Shown: positions 34,059 to 42,791, numbered from the stretch's first letter. The stretch is 49,543 nucleotides of DNA from Gemmatimonadales bacterium (GCA_011772755.1 WVYX01000283.1:1-49543); one strand, 5' to 3'. Notes: a model not told the origin generated them from the letters alone. Program-made: numbers and translations.

Positions 34059-34499
34059 GTGAGAACGGCAGACAGGCGCACGCTGACGGTCGGCTTGACT
34101 CTCACTGCACTGATCGCTGCCGGGGTCGGGTGCGCGCCCCCGCGAACCGGCGAAGCCTCACCCGAGGCGAGTATGGCCCCCGTCATCACTCGCATCGAGC
34201 CGTCCTCTGGGTGGGCCGGAGTCGCGCACCCGATCAGCGTAACGATTCATGGATCGGGCTTCATGGATACTGGAAACGTGGTGGTGTTCGGTCCCGTGAC
34301 GCTCGAAGGCCGGCCGTCCACCAACGGTGGTACCCAGACCACCTTCTCGGTGCCAAAGGTGCGACCGGCGACGGGGGAGCTTCCACCGATGGTGCTGCCG
34401 CCCGGTGAGTACCAGGTGATCGTCAGGTCGGCTCGCGGATCGAGCAAGCCGGCGAGCTTCACCCTAACGCGCCCCGGCAACCCCGGGGTGCGCCGATAG
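34059..34499 (+). CDS. TIG/IPT-domain lipoprotein
   Basis: About 146 aa from a GTG at 34059; GGAGGA is very close (2-3 nt), so an earlier GTG at 34020 remains possible. The signal ends AAGVGC, a lipobox. The mature part is a single IPT/TIG immunoglobulin-like domain (PVITRIEPSSGWAG, ISVTIHGSGF, NVVVFGPV), followed by a Pro-rich segment and a final strand (GEYQVIVRSARGSS). TIG domains bind partners or act as stalks. It heads a three-gene run with the BNR-like/dockerin-like protein and another lipoprotein (28 nt gap and 4-nt overlap). It is probably an envelope-associated complex component. Confidence 0.8.
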   Translation: MRTADRRTLTVGLTLTALIAAGVGCAPPRTGEASPEASMAPVITRIEPSSGWAGVAHPISVTIHGSGFMDTGNVVVFGPVTLEGRPSTNGGTQTTFSVPKVRPATGELPPMVLPPGEYQVIVRSARGSSKPASFTLTRPGNPGVRR

Positions 34500-34527
34500 G
34501 GCAACCGCGGTAGCGCGTCGTCCCTGT

Positions 34528-35184
34528 GTGATGTGGTTGGGCGGGCACTGGCCTACCCGGGTCTCACTACTCCCCCCGTTGCTGGCACTCATCATTCTGC
34601 CGGGCACGGCCTGGGCGCAGAGTGACACCCCGCTCCTTCGATGGGAGCACTTCTATCGTCAGCGCGCCTTTCCCTTTGGCCAGGTCCCGCGGGGGGCGTT
34701 GCAAGCTGCCAGGCGAGAAGCGGTCGCCAGATGGCCAAGGATAGCCGCAGCACCCGCTGCCGCTACCTCAACCTGGCAGCCGATCGGCCCGGAGCGCATC
34801 CCCAGCAGCATCCGATCCACGGGTCGGCTGGTTGCCATCGCCATACACCCCACGGGGGCTGTCGGAAGTCCGGCGGTTATCCTCGACACGCTGGTGGTCG
34901 CGGCCCCGATAACGCTCGCCGACGCGGCGAGCCACTTGCTCATCGGTTCAGTGCTCGATGCGCTGCAGGTAGCTGTGCTCGACTCCCGCGGGAACGCTGA
35001 TGGCGTCTTCAACCTCGGCGATGTGCTGGCTTGGCTCGACCACTGCGCCAGCCCGACGCCAGATGGCTGCCCAGCGGGTGCCTCGGAGGCGCAGCAGGTG
35101 GGCAGGACCCTGGAGCGGCTGAAAACAACCGTGCCGCGTGACGTCTCGTCGGGCACCGAGAGACGCGACGGGAGGCGACGGTGA
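34528..35184 (+). CDS. Truncated, chimeric secreted protein (BNR-like start, dockerin-like end)
   Basis: A 218 aa secreted protein with a signal peptide ending TAWAQ. Residues about 33-110 match the opening of large exported BNR / exo-alpha-sialidase-like beta-propeller proteins (RWEHFYRQRAFPFGQVP, then STWQPIGPERIP and GRLVAIAIHPTG). The propeller that should follow is absent. Residues about 125-170 instead match an EF-hand/dockerin-like tail (ASHLLIGSVLDAL, then DSRGNADGVFNLGDVLAWLD). I read it as an internal deletion of a much larger protein. The junction is near residues 110-130. It could still be a functional short protein. The GTG at 34528 precedes an ATG at 34531. The downstream lipoprotein overlaps its stop. 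Confidence 0.7.
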   Translation: MMWLGGHWPTRVSLLPPLLALIILPGTAWAQSDTPLLRWEHFYRQRAFPFGQVPRGALQAARREAVARWPRIAAAPAAATSTWQPIGPERIPSSIRSTGRLVAIAIHPTGAVGSPAVILDTLVVAAPITLADAASHLLIGSVLDALQVAVLDSRGNADGVFNLGDVLAWLDHCASPTPDGCPAGASEAQQVGRTLERLKTTVPRDVSSGTERRDGRRR

Positions 35185-35612
35185 CCGCCCGGTGGAAGGC
35201 AGTGGTCGTTCTGGCGATCGTGTCACTCGCGCTGAGTTGTGGCGACAAGGCGCCCGGACCGGTTGAGCCACCCCCCACGCCAACCGAGCCGACCACGGAC
35301 CCGGGTCGTGTGACGGTAGTCTTGTCAACACCGAACACAAATGACGGCGCCGTTCTATTCACGCTTTCCGGGGGCGTCATCGACTCACTCACACCCAGCA
35401 GCAGCCGGTTCACCCTCTTCTCGGTTGAGACCGACATCAACACACTTCGGGCGATAGTGGCCGGCGACCTCGCAGATGGTGCCGTGGCGGTCTTCTGGAT
35501 GCCGGACCGGCGGACTATCGCGGCATACAGCGCCACGGTGCAACAGGCTGCGGCGCGCTCGACCTACCAGCAACAGGATATCGGCTCCTACAGGCTCACG
35601 ATTTCGCAGTAG
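35181..35612 (+). CDS. Small lipoprotein, partner of the TIG/BNR-like cluster
   Basis: A 143 aa lipoprotein with lipobox SLALSC and a Pro/Thr-rich linker (PVEPPPTPTEPTTDPG). The remaining domain of about 90 residues is predicted beta-rich (VTVVLSTPNTNDGAVLFTLSGG, SRFTLFSVETDINTLRAIV, WMPDRRTIAAYSA). This type of lipoprotein follows dockerin-like proteins in Gemmatimonadota, as I recall. The start GTG at 35181 overlaps the upstream TGA (GTGA), with GGAGG 5 nt before, so translation is coupled. It probably anchors or displays the upstream protein; this is inferred from context. There are no catalytic motifs. Confidence 0.8.
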   Translation: MTARWKAVVVLAIVSLALSCGDKAPGPVEPPPTPTEPTTDPGRVTVVLSTPNTNDGAVLFTLSGGVIDSLTPSSSRFTLFSVETDINTLRAIVAGDLADGAVAVFWMPDRRTIAAYSATVQQAAARSTYQQQDIGSYRLTISQ

Positions 35613-35723
35613 CCACCCGCGCCGGCGTCCCACTGCCCCCGCGCTCGACCCCTCAGTGGCAACCTTTTCGTAAGCCAACACTGTCTAACACCATGGAGCG
35701 AGGGGAACCGGGGAGGACTACTG

Positions 35724-37283
35724 GTGCGAAGACCCGTGCTGGCTAGAACCGTGGTCATCACGGCACTCTTATTCGTCGTCCTCTTCGTCTATCCCGGCAG
35801 GGGACGCCAGCCGCCGTATCCGCTGCTCCACACTGATGCATCAACAATCGATGCCTACGATCACGTGTCGCCGGACGCGCTCGCAGAGGACATCGACTTC
35901 TACGTATCCAGCATCGCAGCCGCACACGCCGATCCCAACCATTTCATTACCGAGGAGGCCTTCAGAGAAACGGCACAGGAGCTGAAGTCCCGCCTGCGCG
36001 CCGAGCACCCCGACAGCGTCACTCTGCTCGACTCCTACTACTACCTCCAGGAGCTGGCGGCCTCGATCCAAGATGAGCATACCGACATCCGGTTTCCGCA
36101 ACGATGGCGCGAGCATCTCGCGCCAACCTTTCCCCTCCACCTGCGCATCATCGACGACCGGGTCTATGTCGAAAAAGACGCGGGTGCCAACGGCATTCCC
36201 CGGTACGCCGAGATCCTCAGTATCGACGGGCGATCAGTGGCGGAGATGTTGCCCGAGATCCTCCGGTTTCAGAACAACACGCTGTACCACTACAAGCTGC
36301 AGGCAATTCAAGAGGACTTCGATCTCTGGCTTCAGGGCTACTTCGGTTTGCGGGCGCCGTGGACCGTCGAGTACCGCCACCGAGATCGCGTCAGCACAAC
36401 CGCGGTGCGCGGCATCACAATCGATGACTACAGGGACGCCACGCGACGCGATGAGGCGTATTCCGAGTCTCTGCTCACGGTAGGCAACGATACGGTGCCC
36501 GTCTTGGAGATCCCCAAGTTCTGGTACGATGACAAAAAGTCCTACGAGCGGTTCATCGATGACTTGTTCAACGCACATCAGGACAAGAGCTACCTCGTCC
36601 TCGATCTGCGACGGAACCCAGGCGGCGCCGGTGCATGGGGCCTCTTCGTCTTGGACTACCTGACTGATGCCGAATACCAGATCCAGAAGCGTTTCGCCCA
36701 CAAGGTCAGCGACCCCTACAAGGAGATCGTTCGGTGGACGGTGCGGTCCTCCTACCACGACGCATGGATTCCCAGGCTCCTGTGGTGGTTACCGCTCCAT
36801 CGCTTCACGGATCACTACTTCAAGGATGTGGCCGGAAGACTGCTGCAGGCGGACAACGGAACGTACGTCGAAGTGGGAGACGAGTTCCGCGATCCCAATG
36901 AGGGCAAGGCCAGGTTCCGCGGCACCGTCTTCCTCTTGACCTCGCACTACACGAACTCTGCAGCGGTGGTAGTTGCGGCGGCCTTCAAGGCCGGCAACAT
37001 GGGTCTCATCGTTGGGCAGGAAACCGGCGGCAGGGTTAGCTTCTCCAGCGATCCCATCTTCGTCGAACTGCCGAACACAGCGCTCCGGGCAGTGATCCCG
37101 GTAGCGATCCTGACACTGCCGGGGGATAATCCTAGCCGTGGCGTCTTACCCGACATCCCTGTCGAGTACTCACTCGATGACTACATGGCTCAGCGGGACC
37201 GGGAACTGGACACGGTGCGGCAGCTAGTCGAGGCCGAACTGACTGTGAACAATCCCGCAGCTGTTTCCAGCGGCCGCAGGTGA
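35724..37283 (+). CDS. S41-type exported peptidase
   Basis: A 519 aa protein with an N-terminal hydrophobic anchor or signal (residues about 10-24). The first part (about 55-125) is helical, then a PDZ-like region (RYAEILSIDGRSVAEML). The S41 core follows: LVLDLRRNPGG, TDAEYQIQKRF, and TSHYTNSAAVVVAAA with the expected nucleophile Ser412, then GQETGGRVSF. The start is a GTG at 35724 with GGGGAGGA 7 nt upstream. It is similar in kind to the S41 gene at 29914-32226 but lacks its CBM-like insert. It follows the lipoprotein gene by 111 nt. Probable role: processing of exported peptides. Confidence 0.88.
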   Translation: MRRPVLARTVVITALLFVVLFVYPGRGRQPPYPLLHTDASTIDAYDHVSPDALAEDIDFYVSSIAAAHADPNHFITEEAFRETAQELKSRLRAEHPDSVTLLDSYYYLQELAASIQDEHTDIRFPQRWREHLAPTFPLHLRIIDDRVYVEKDAGANGIPRYAEILSIDGRSVAEMLPEILRFQNNTLYHYKLQAIQEDFDLWLQGYFGLRAPWTVEYRHRDRVSTTAVRGITIDDYRDATRRDEAYSESLLTVGNDTVPVLEIPKFWYDDKKSYERFIDDLFNAHQDKSYLVLDLRRNPGGAGAWGLFVLDYLTDAEYQIQKRFAHKVSDPYKEIVRWTVRSSYHDAWIPRLLWWLPLHRFTDHYFKDVAGRLLQADNGTYVEVGDEFRDPNEGKARFRGTVFLLTSHYTNSAAVVVAAAFKAGNMGLIVGQETGGRVSFSSDPIFVELPNTALRAVIPVAILTLPGDNPSRGVLPDIPVEYSLDDYMAQRDRELDTVRQLVEAELTVNNPAAVSSGRR

Positions 37284-37421
37284 CTCCTGTCAAGTCGAAA
37301 AGCAACCCGCTGGCCAGAAGCCACCAGGCACTTGAATCTTTGCCTGCTCCCGCTGTCCATTCATTGGACACGTCCCCCACAGCCGAACCCAAGCGACTCA
37401 GCACCGCTCGGGAGGGACACC

Positions 37422-38858
37422 ATGAGAAGACTGCTACTGTTCGCACTGCCGCTGTTGGCCTGTCAGGCCGATCGGGACGCCGAGGTCCACATCGCGCGGA
37501 TCGAGAACGAGCTGCTGCCCAGGATCCTAATCCAAGGTGAGCCGGCGGTCACCGCCACCCTTGAGGAGCGCATGGTGCACCACAAGGTGCCGGGCGTGAG
37601 CATCGCCGTGATCAACCACGGCGAGGTCGAGTGGGCCCGGGGTTACGGGATGGCCGACGTGGAACAAGCACGGCCGGTCACGACCCAGACCCTGTTCCAG
37701 GCGGCGTCAATCAGCAAGCCGGTAGCCGCGACAGCAGCGCTCCGCCTCGTCGAGGAGGGCGTGCTGGTCCTCGACGAAGACGTGAACCGCAAGCTCGAGA
37801 GCTGGCACGTACCGGCGAACCAGTACACAGCGGCGGAGCCGGTCACGCTCCGGCGATTGGTCACCCACACTGCTGGGCTCACGGTCCACGGCTTCCCTGG
37901 ATACGCATCGGACGAGCGGGTGCCCACCACCATCGAGGTGCTGGACGGCGCCGGCAACACCGACCCGATCCGGGCAGACACGACTCCGGGATCGATGTGG
38001 CGCTACTCCGGCGGCGGGTACACGGTGATGCAGCTCCTGCTTGCCGATGTGACCGGCAAGCCGTTCCCGCTGGTTCTGCGAGAGCGGGTGCTCGACCCCG
38101 CTGGCATGGTTGAGAGCACGTACGAGCAGCCGTTGCCGGAAGATCGCCGAGGAATGGAGGCCACCGGGTACCGGGATGACGGCAGCGAGGTGAAGGGCAA
38201 GTGGCATACCTACCCGGAAATGGCGGCCGCAGGGCTGTGGACCACGCCCTCCGACCTGGCCCGCTTCGCCATCGCGATCCAGCGGGCGTACGCCGGCGAG
38301 TCCAGTGGGGTCCTCGCACCTGAGATGGCGCAGCAGATGCTGGAGCCAGGGATGAACGGGTGGGGGCTCGGGCCGGCGATCGGCGGAGACGGGAAGTACT
38401 TCGGGCATGGTGGCGCCAACGAAGGCTTCAGGTGCCGGTTCGTCGCCTTCATCAAGGGGGGTCAGGGTGCCGCCATCATGACCAACTCGGACAACGGCGG
38501 GGCGTTGGTGGAGGAGATCCTGCGGACGATCGCCGACGAGTACGACTGGCCGGTGCTGAGGCCGGTGGAGAAGGTCGTGGCAGAGGTGGACCCGGCCCTC
38601 TACGATGAGCTGGCAGGCCCATACGAGTTCCCCGGCCTGGGCATCATCACTCTCGAGGTCGTTGACGGGCGCCTCTGGGCCCGCCAAGTGGCCATGTTCC
38701 TGGCTGACGTGCCCGGCGAACCCCGGGAGGAGCTGCTGCCGGAATCCGAAACGGAGTTCTTCAGCCGGGACGAAGGTACCCGGGTGACATTCATTCGCGA
38801 GAACGGGCGCGTCACGGCCCTCGAGGTCTCCGGACGGAGGGCGGAGCGAGTGAAATAG
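37422..38858 (+). CDS. Beta-lactamase-family serine hydrolase, lipoprotein
   Basis: About 478 aa from the ATG at 37422, preceded by GGAGGG; the longer upstream frame is unsupported. A short signal ends LLAC, so Cys14 should be lipidated. SxxK is SISK with Ser96 and Lys99, Tyr195 lies in WRYSGGGY (YSG in place of YxN), and a late GHGGANEG replaces KTG. After the catalytic domain (to about residue 380) a beta domain of about 95 residues (YELAGPYEFPGLG and later strands) resembles the lipocalin-like DUF3471 tail of such hydrolases. It is probably a peptidase or esterase rather than a true beta-lactamase. It is convergent to the caspase-like gene, with one base between. Confidence 0.92.
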   Translation: MRRLLLFALPLLACQADRDAEVHIARIENELLPRILIQGEPAVTATLEERMVHHKVPGVSIAVINHGEVEWARGYGMADVEQARPVTTQTLFQAASISKPVAATAALRLVEEGVLVLDEDVNRKLESWHVPANQYTAAEPVTLRRLVTHTAGLTVHGFPGYASDERVPTTIEVLDGAGNTDPIRADTTPGSMWRYSGGGYTVMQLLLADVTGKPFPLVLRERVLDPAGMVESTYEQPLPEDRRGMEATGYRDDGSEVKGKWHTYPEMAAAGLWTTPSDLARFAIAIQRAYAGESSGVLAPEMAQQMLEPGMNGWGLGPAIGGDGKYFGHGGANEGFRCRFVAFIKGGQGAAIMTNSDNGGALVEEILRTIADEYDWPVLRPVEKVVAEVDPALYDELAGPYEFPGLGIITLEVVDGRLWARQVAMFLADVPGEPREELLPESETEFFSRDEGTRVTFIRENGRVTALEVSGRRAERVK

Positions 38859-38859
38859 G

Positions 38860-39480
38860 CTACGACCGCACCACCATGTGAAACCCCAGGCGCTTTGACA
38901 GGTACGGGGTGCGCTCCCGCACCCGGCGTCGCATGGCCCGCGCACCGCTCACCGTAGACGTGTGTTGCTGCATCGCCGAGAAGACGAGCAGCTCGAACGC
39001 CGTGGCGTCAAGCCAATCGACCGTACCCCGGTAACCGCACACGGCCAGCGCATCTGTCTGGTGTAGGAAGGACTGAATCGCCTTGCGTTGGAGCTTGAGG
39101 GTACCGCACGACGCGAAATAGATGATGCGTTGATGACAGCGACCTTCCAGCAATACCGCCAACTCGTCGAGTGTCACCATATTCTCGGGAGCGTCCTGGC
39201 CACCGATGTAGAACACGTTGGTGTCGCCGTGGAACGCCAGGTACAGGATCGGGTACCTGGCCAGCCCACGCTGGGCCCACCGTAGCAGGTAGTACTCCAG
39301 CTCATCGCGGGTAGCCACATCCCGATGCACATACGGGACGTAGTAGGGATCCCACCTCCGCATCAGCATCAGGATGGGCTCAACGGTCGAGGCCTTGTAG
39401 ATCTTGCCCCACCAGTCTCCCTCGAGGCAGAACACACCTTTCGGTCTGGGGCGCCGCCGTCTCTTGGGCTTTCCAGCCAT
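38860..39480 (-). CDS. Caspase-like (clan CD) protein, DUF6642-type
   Basis: A 206 aa cytoplasmic protein from the ATG at 39480 (GGGAGGTAGG upstream). A basic N-terminus (KPKRRRRPRPKG) is followed by FCLEGDWWG and a central alpha-beta fold. The motifs LYLAFHGD (His84) and IIYFASCGTL (Cys125) have the order and spacing of a caspase/CHAT-type His-Cys dyad. CGYRGTVDWLDA follows. The pattern matches the DUF6642 family as I recall it, whose function is not established. There is no effector, sensor or transmembrane segment, and no adjacent partner gene, so it is a stand-alone caspase-like protein. It could also be inactive. Confidence 0.8.
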   Translation of the reverse strand: MAGKPKRRRRPRPKGVFCLEGDWWGKIYKASTVEPILMLMRRWDPYYVPYVHRDVATRDELEYYLLRWAQRGLARYPILYLAFHGDTNVFYIGGQDAPENMVTLDELAVLLEGRCHQRIIYFASCGTLKLQRKAIQSFLHQTDALAVCGYRGTVDWLDATAFELLVFSAMQQHTSTVSGARAMRRRVRERTPYLSKRLGFHMVVRS

Positions 39481-39728
39481 CCGCCTACCTCCCTGATCAT
39501 GCTGCCGTTCGCCTGCCGCTGACGTGCCGTGAGGGGCAAGGTAGCCCTGTCGGCCACCGAGGGCACGCAGGGAACTTAGCCTGCCACAGGGCCATGGCAG
39601 CACCCCTGCCAGGCGGTGGCGGGAAGACTGGTACAAGTCCGGGAGGATTTGACAACGAGAAACCGCCGGGGCGGACGCACGTTGCGTGGGAGGCTGCGAG
39701 GCCACGGCGGTTTGGCCCTGACCCCGTT

Positions 39729-39750
39729 CCTCTCCCGCAAGCGGGAGAGG
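39729..39750. repeat. Dispersed CTCTCCCGC / GCGGGAGAG hairpin next to a DUF559 gene
   Basis: CCTCTCCCGC (39729-39738) pairs perfectly with GCGGGAGAGG (39741-39750) around an AA loop. This is a very widespread intergenic hairpin. Translated in flanking frames it gives the PLPQAGEGE and SPACGRG words often seen in mis-called proteins. Here it lies 12 nt before the start of a DUF559 nuclease gene, an association I recall from many genomes. Confidence 0.75.
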
Positions 39751-39761
39751 GGGAGGAATCG

Positions 39762-40103
39762 GTGACTTCGAAGCGACGGGTCAAGCTTCAGTTTGCACTG
39801 GAGCTGCGGAAGCGCGCCACGGCGGCGCAGCAGAAGGCGTGGGAGCTCCTGCGTGACCGGCGGCTGCTAGGCTTGAAGTTCCGACGCCAGCGCCCGATTC
39901 GGGGGTTCATCGTCGATTTCTACTGGGCAGAGCTGCGCCTGGTACTCGAAATCGATGGCGGGATCCACGACAGGCCAGAACAAGCAGCATACGACGCGGC
40001 ACGAACGGCGATCCTGGAACGAACCGGGCTCCCGGTGGTCCGCTTCCGGAATGACGCCGTGTCCGGCGACTCGTTGCTCTCGCTCTTGTCCCCCTCTGCC
40101 TGA
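39762..40103 (+). CDS. DUF559 (VSR-like) endonuclease-fold protein
   Basis: About 113 aa from a GTG at 39762, with GGGGGAGGAATCG just upstream; the longer frame runs through the hairpin repeat. A basic helical N-terminus (RKRATAAQQKAWELLRDRR), then the conserved KFRRQRPIRGFIVDFYW core with Asp52, then LVLEIDGGIHD with Glu63, Asp65 and His69. It closes with YDAARTAILERTG and VVRFRNDAV. These are the active-site positions of the VSR/DUF559 PD-(D/E)XK-like fold. The targets are unknown. It lies directly behind the dispersed hairpin, a context suggesting acquisition or mobilisation with it. The next gene is a kinase 47 nt away. Confidence 0.9.
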   Translation: MTSKRRVKLQFALELRKRATAAQQKAWELLRDRRLLGLKFRRQRPIRGFIVDFYWAELRLVLEIDGGIHDRPEQAAYDAARTAILERTGLPVVRFRNDAVSGDSLLSLLSPSA

Positions 40104-40150
40104 TACTGGCCGGGAGCCACCCCACGGCTCATCTTATTATCCACGGGCAC

Positions 40151-42409
40151 GTGACAGACCTCCAGCAACGCCTGCGAAGCGCGCTCGCAGGCCGCTACGC
40201 CATCGAGCGGGAACTCGGCCAGGGTGGGATGGCGGTGGTGTACCTCGCCCAGGACCAGCGACACGACCGCAAGGTCGCCGTCAAGGTGCTACGTCCCGAG
40301 CTGGCCTCGGAGATCGGGACTGATCGCTTTCTGCGCGAGATCAAGCTGGCGGCCCGCCTGACACATCCGCACATCCTGCCGGTCCACGATTCCGGGGAGG
40401 CGGAAGGCCTCCTGTTCTACGTGATGCCCAACATGGAGGGACAATCGCTGCGGGAGCTACTGGACCGCGAGCGCCAGCTCCCGCTCAACGAAGCCCTCCG
40501 GCTGTGTCGCGAGGTCGCTTCCGCACTCGACTATGCCCACCGCCACGACGTGGTGCATCGGGACGTTAAGCCCGAGAACATCCTGCTGCACGAAGGCGCT
40601 GCTATGGTGGCCGATTTCGGGATCGGCAAGGCACTGAGTGCGGCAACCGGCCCGATCACGCAGACGGGCATCGCTTTGGGCACACCGGCATACATGAGTC
40701 CCGAACAAGCAACGGGTGAGGGACACGTCGACGGCCGCAGCGATCTCTACAGCCTGGGCTGCGTGTTGTACGAGATGTTGACCGGTGAGCCGCCATTCAC
40801 CGGCCCCACGGTGCAGGCGGTGATCACCAAGCGGTTCATCTACCCGGTCCCCCAGGTCCGGACGACCCGGGACGTGCCCGAGGACGTCGACACCGCCGTG
40901 ATGCGTGCCCTCGCCCGTACGCCAGTGGACCGCTTTTCCACCGCGGCTGAGTTCGCCGAGGCGCTGAGGCTGATCCAGACCGGCGAAGCGATTGCCGCAC
41001 GCGCCCCCGCGCCAACAGCTCCAGAGACGGGACCCGCCAAGAAGTCGATCGCCGTCATCCCGCTGGCGAACATGAGTGCCGATCCTGAGAACGAATACTT
41101 CAGCGACGGCATGACAGAGGAGATCATCAACGCCCTCGCCAAGATCCCCGGCGTGCAGGTCGCGTCACGCACGTCATCGTTCGCCTTCAAGGGGAAAGAG
41201 GTCGATGTGCGGGAGATCGGAGAGAAGCTGGGTGTGGCTTCAGTGCTAGAGGGGAGCGTGCGCAAGGTGGGCAGCAGGATCCGCATTACTGCCCAGCTCA
41301 TCGACGTGGCGAACGGCTACCATATGTGGTCAGAGACCTACGACCGCCAGCTAGAGGACGTGTTCGCGATTCAGGATGAGATCTCGCGGGCGATCGTAGA
41401 CGCGCTAAAGGTGCGGCTCGTGGGCGACACTGGGAAGCTCGTCGTCCCAACGACGGAGAACATGGAGGCGTACACGCTCTATCTGAAGGGGCGGTACTTC
41501 TTCAACCGGTTCGGTGAAACCGATCTGCGGAAGGGACTGGATTTCTTCCAGCAGGCGTTGTCGGAGGACCCTGGCTATGCCCGGGCGTATTCAGGGATCG
41601 CCGACTGCTGGAGCAATCTGGCGGACGACTGGGTGGTGCCCGACGACGCCTATCCCCGGGCCAAGGCGGCGGCGACCAAGGCACTGGAGCTCGAGCCCAC
41701 GCTTGCCGAGGCCATCACGTCCATTGGGAAAGTGCTCTGTTGGTACGAATGGGATTTCGCCGGGGCCGAGCGGGAGTTGCGCCGGGCAGTCACGCTCAAC
41801 CCCAACTACGCAGAGGCGCACTTCGTTTTCGGGAGCGTGCTGCCCGCGGTCGCGAAGCTCGAGGAAGCGATCGAAGAGATGCGGCAGGCTCTCGTACTGG
41901 ATCCCCTATCTGCCCACTATAGTCGCTGGCTCGCCCGCTTTCTGTTGTACTCCCAGGACTACGCCGGCACCATCGCCCAGAACCACAAGACCATCGAGAT
42001 AGACGCAGCCTACTTCCAGGCGTACCTGGACATCGGCTCAGCCTACCTGGCTCAAGGGCGGCCCCAGGAAGCCCTTGGCTGGATCCGGCGGGGGCAGTCG
42101 CTGGGGTCCGCCGTTCGCTCGTACGACGCCCACATCGTCCGGGCGCTCACGGCGATGGATCAGCTCGAGGAAGCTCAGGCGATTATGGAGCGGCTGGAGG
42201 AAGAGGCGAAGCGGCACTACCTCAGGGGGGAAGTCCTGGCGATGGGCTACGGAGCGCTGGGTGAGTTCGATCACGCATTCGCCTGCCTCGAACGGGCACT
42301 GGAGGCACGCTCCGCTGGGCTGATCTATCTCCACCTGGATCCCGGATACGAGCCGCTTCGCTCAGATTCCCGCTTCGGCGAGTTGGCCGGCAAGGTGGGT
42401 GTGAAATAG
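40151..42409 (+). CDS. Ser/Thr protein kinase with FlgO-like and TPR domains
   Basis: A 752 aa protein. Residues about 16-275 are a eukaryote-like kinase: P-loop GQGGMAVVY, Lys45 in VAVKVL, Glu63, catalytic Asp138 in HRDVKPEN, Asp155 in DFGIGK, and GTPAYMSPEQ. All catalytic residues are present. A short linker leads to a FlgO/TolB-like domain (KSIAVIPLANMSADPENEYF, about residues 295-445), then a TPR array to the C-terminus (about 455-750). I see no transmembrane helix, so it is probably cytosolic, unlike the partial homologue at the right edge, which has one. It starts at GTG 40151. Signal and targets are unknown. Such kinase-TPR fusions are expanded in Gemmatimonadota. Confidence 0.94.
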   Translation: MTDLQQRLRSALAGRYAIERELGQGGMAVVYLAQDQRHDRKVAVKVLRPELASEIGTDRFLREIKLAARLTHPHILPVHDSGEAEGLLFYVMPNMEGQSLRELLDRERQLPLNEALRLCREVASALDYAHRHDVVHRDVKPENILLHEGAAMVADFGIGKALSAATGPITQTGIALGTPAYMSPEQATGEGHVDGRSDLYSLGCVLYEMLTGEPPFTGPTVQAVITKRFIYPVPQVRTTRDVPEDVDTAVMRALARTPVDRFSTAAEFAEALRLIQTGEAIAARAPAPTAPETGPAKKSIAVIPLANMSADPENEYFSDGMTEEIINALAKIPGVQVASRTSSFAFKGKEVDVREIGEKLGVASVLEGSVRKVGSRIRITAQLIDVANGYHMWSETYDRQLEDVFAIQDEISRAIVDALKVRLVGDTGKLVVPTTENMEAYTLYLKGRYFFNRFGETDLRKGLDFFQQALSEDPGYARAYSGIADCWSNLADDWVVPDDAYPRAKAAATKALELEPTLAEAITSIGKVLCWYEWDFAGAERELRRAVTLNPNYAEAHFVFGSVLPAVAKLEEAIEEMRQALVLDPLSAHYSRWLARFLLYSQDYAGTIAQNHKTIEIDAAYFQAYLDIGSAYLAQGRPQEALGWIRRGQSLGSAVRSYDAHIVRALTAMDQLEEAQAIMERLEEEAKRHYLRGEVLAMGYGALGEFDHAFACLERALEARSAGLIYLHLDPGYEPLRSDSRFGELAGKVGVK

Positions 42410-42438
42410 CGGCCACTCCGCCACACTCAGCCCATCTC

Positions 42439-42457
42439 GAGCCCGCCCGTCGGGCTC
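42439..42457. terminator. Short hairpin between kinase and rpsU genes
   Basis: GAGCCCG (42439-42445) pairs with CGGGCTC (42451-42457) around CCCGT. It is followed by ATTATC on the plus strand, a weak T context. It lies between convergent genes, so it may end either transcript. Confidence 0.5.
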
Positions 42458-42496
42458 ATTATCTACCTGGCACCAGCGATGGCGACGGGAAGCTCG

Positions 42497-42691
42497 CTAG
42501 CGGCGCTTCCCCCTCGCGCGAAGCCGACGCCGCACCGCGGCGGCGGCCTTGCGGCGCTTAGCCAGGCTCGGCTTCACGTAGAACCGTTTGTTCCGCAGAT
42601 CCTGGAGGATCCCCGACCGCTGCACCTTCCGCCGAAACGCCTTGAGTGCCCAGTCCAGGCGATCGTTCTCGTCCAGAATGATTTCGGTCAC
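42497..42691 (-). CDS. rpsU: 30S ribosomal protein S21
   Basis: A 64 aa basic protein starting at GTG 42691: VTEIILDENDRLDWALKAFRRK opens it and the C-terminus is very basic (KRRKAAAAVRRRLRARGKRR). ENDRLDWALKAFRR, RKVQRSGILQDLR and RKRFYVKPS-type positions match the S21 helices that bind 16S rRNA near the anti-Shine-Dalgarno. GGTGGG lies a few nt before the GTG; no better start exists. It is downstream of the cold-shock gene on the same strand, with a hairpin between them. A bacterial S21 is a standard ribosomal component, and its placement beside a cold-shock gene is not unusual. Confidence 0.93.
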   Translation of the reverse strand: MTEIILDENDRLDWALKAFRRKVQRSGILQDLRNKRFYVKPSLAKRRKAAAAVRRRLRARGKRR

Positions 42692-42731
42692 GGTCCCACC
42701 GTAGTCAGGAGTGAGAGATTGTGAACTCAAC

Positions 42732-42762
42732 GGGGCCGCCCCGATTGCGTAGGGGCGGCCCC
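42732..42762. terminator. Hairpin between cold-shock and rpsU genes
   Basis: GGGGCCGCCCC (42732-42742) pairs perfectly with GGGGCGGCCCC (42752-42762) around a 9-nt loop. There is no T-run on the minus strand, so it may attenuate rather than fully stop transcription from the cold-shock gene into rpsU. Confidence 0.65.
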
Positions 42763-42791
42763 GGTTTCGTTCGCTGTGTTTGAGAAACAGC

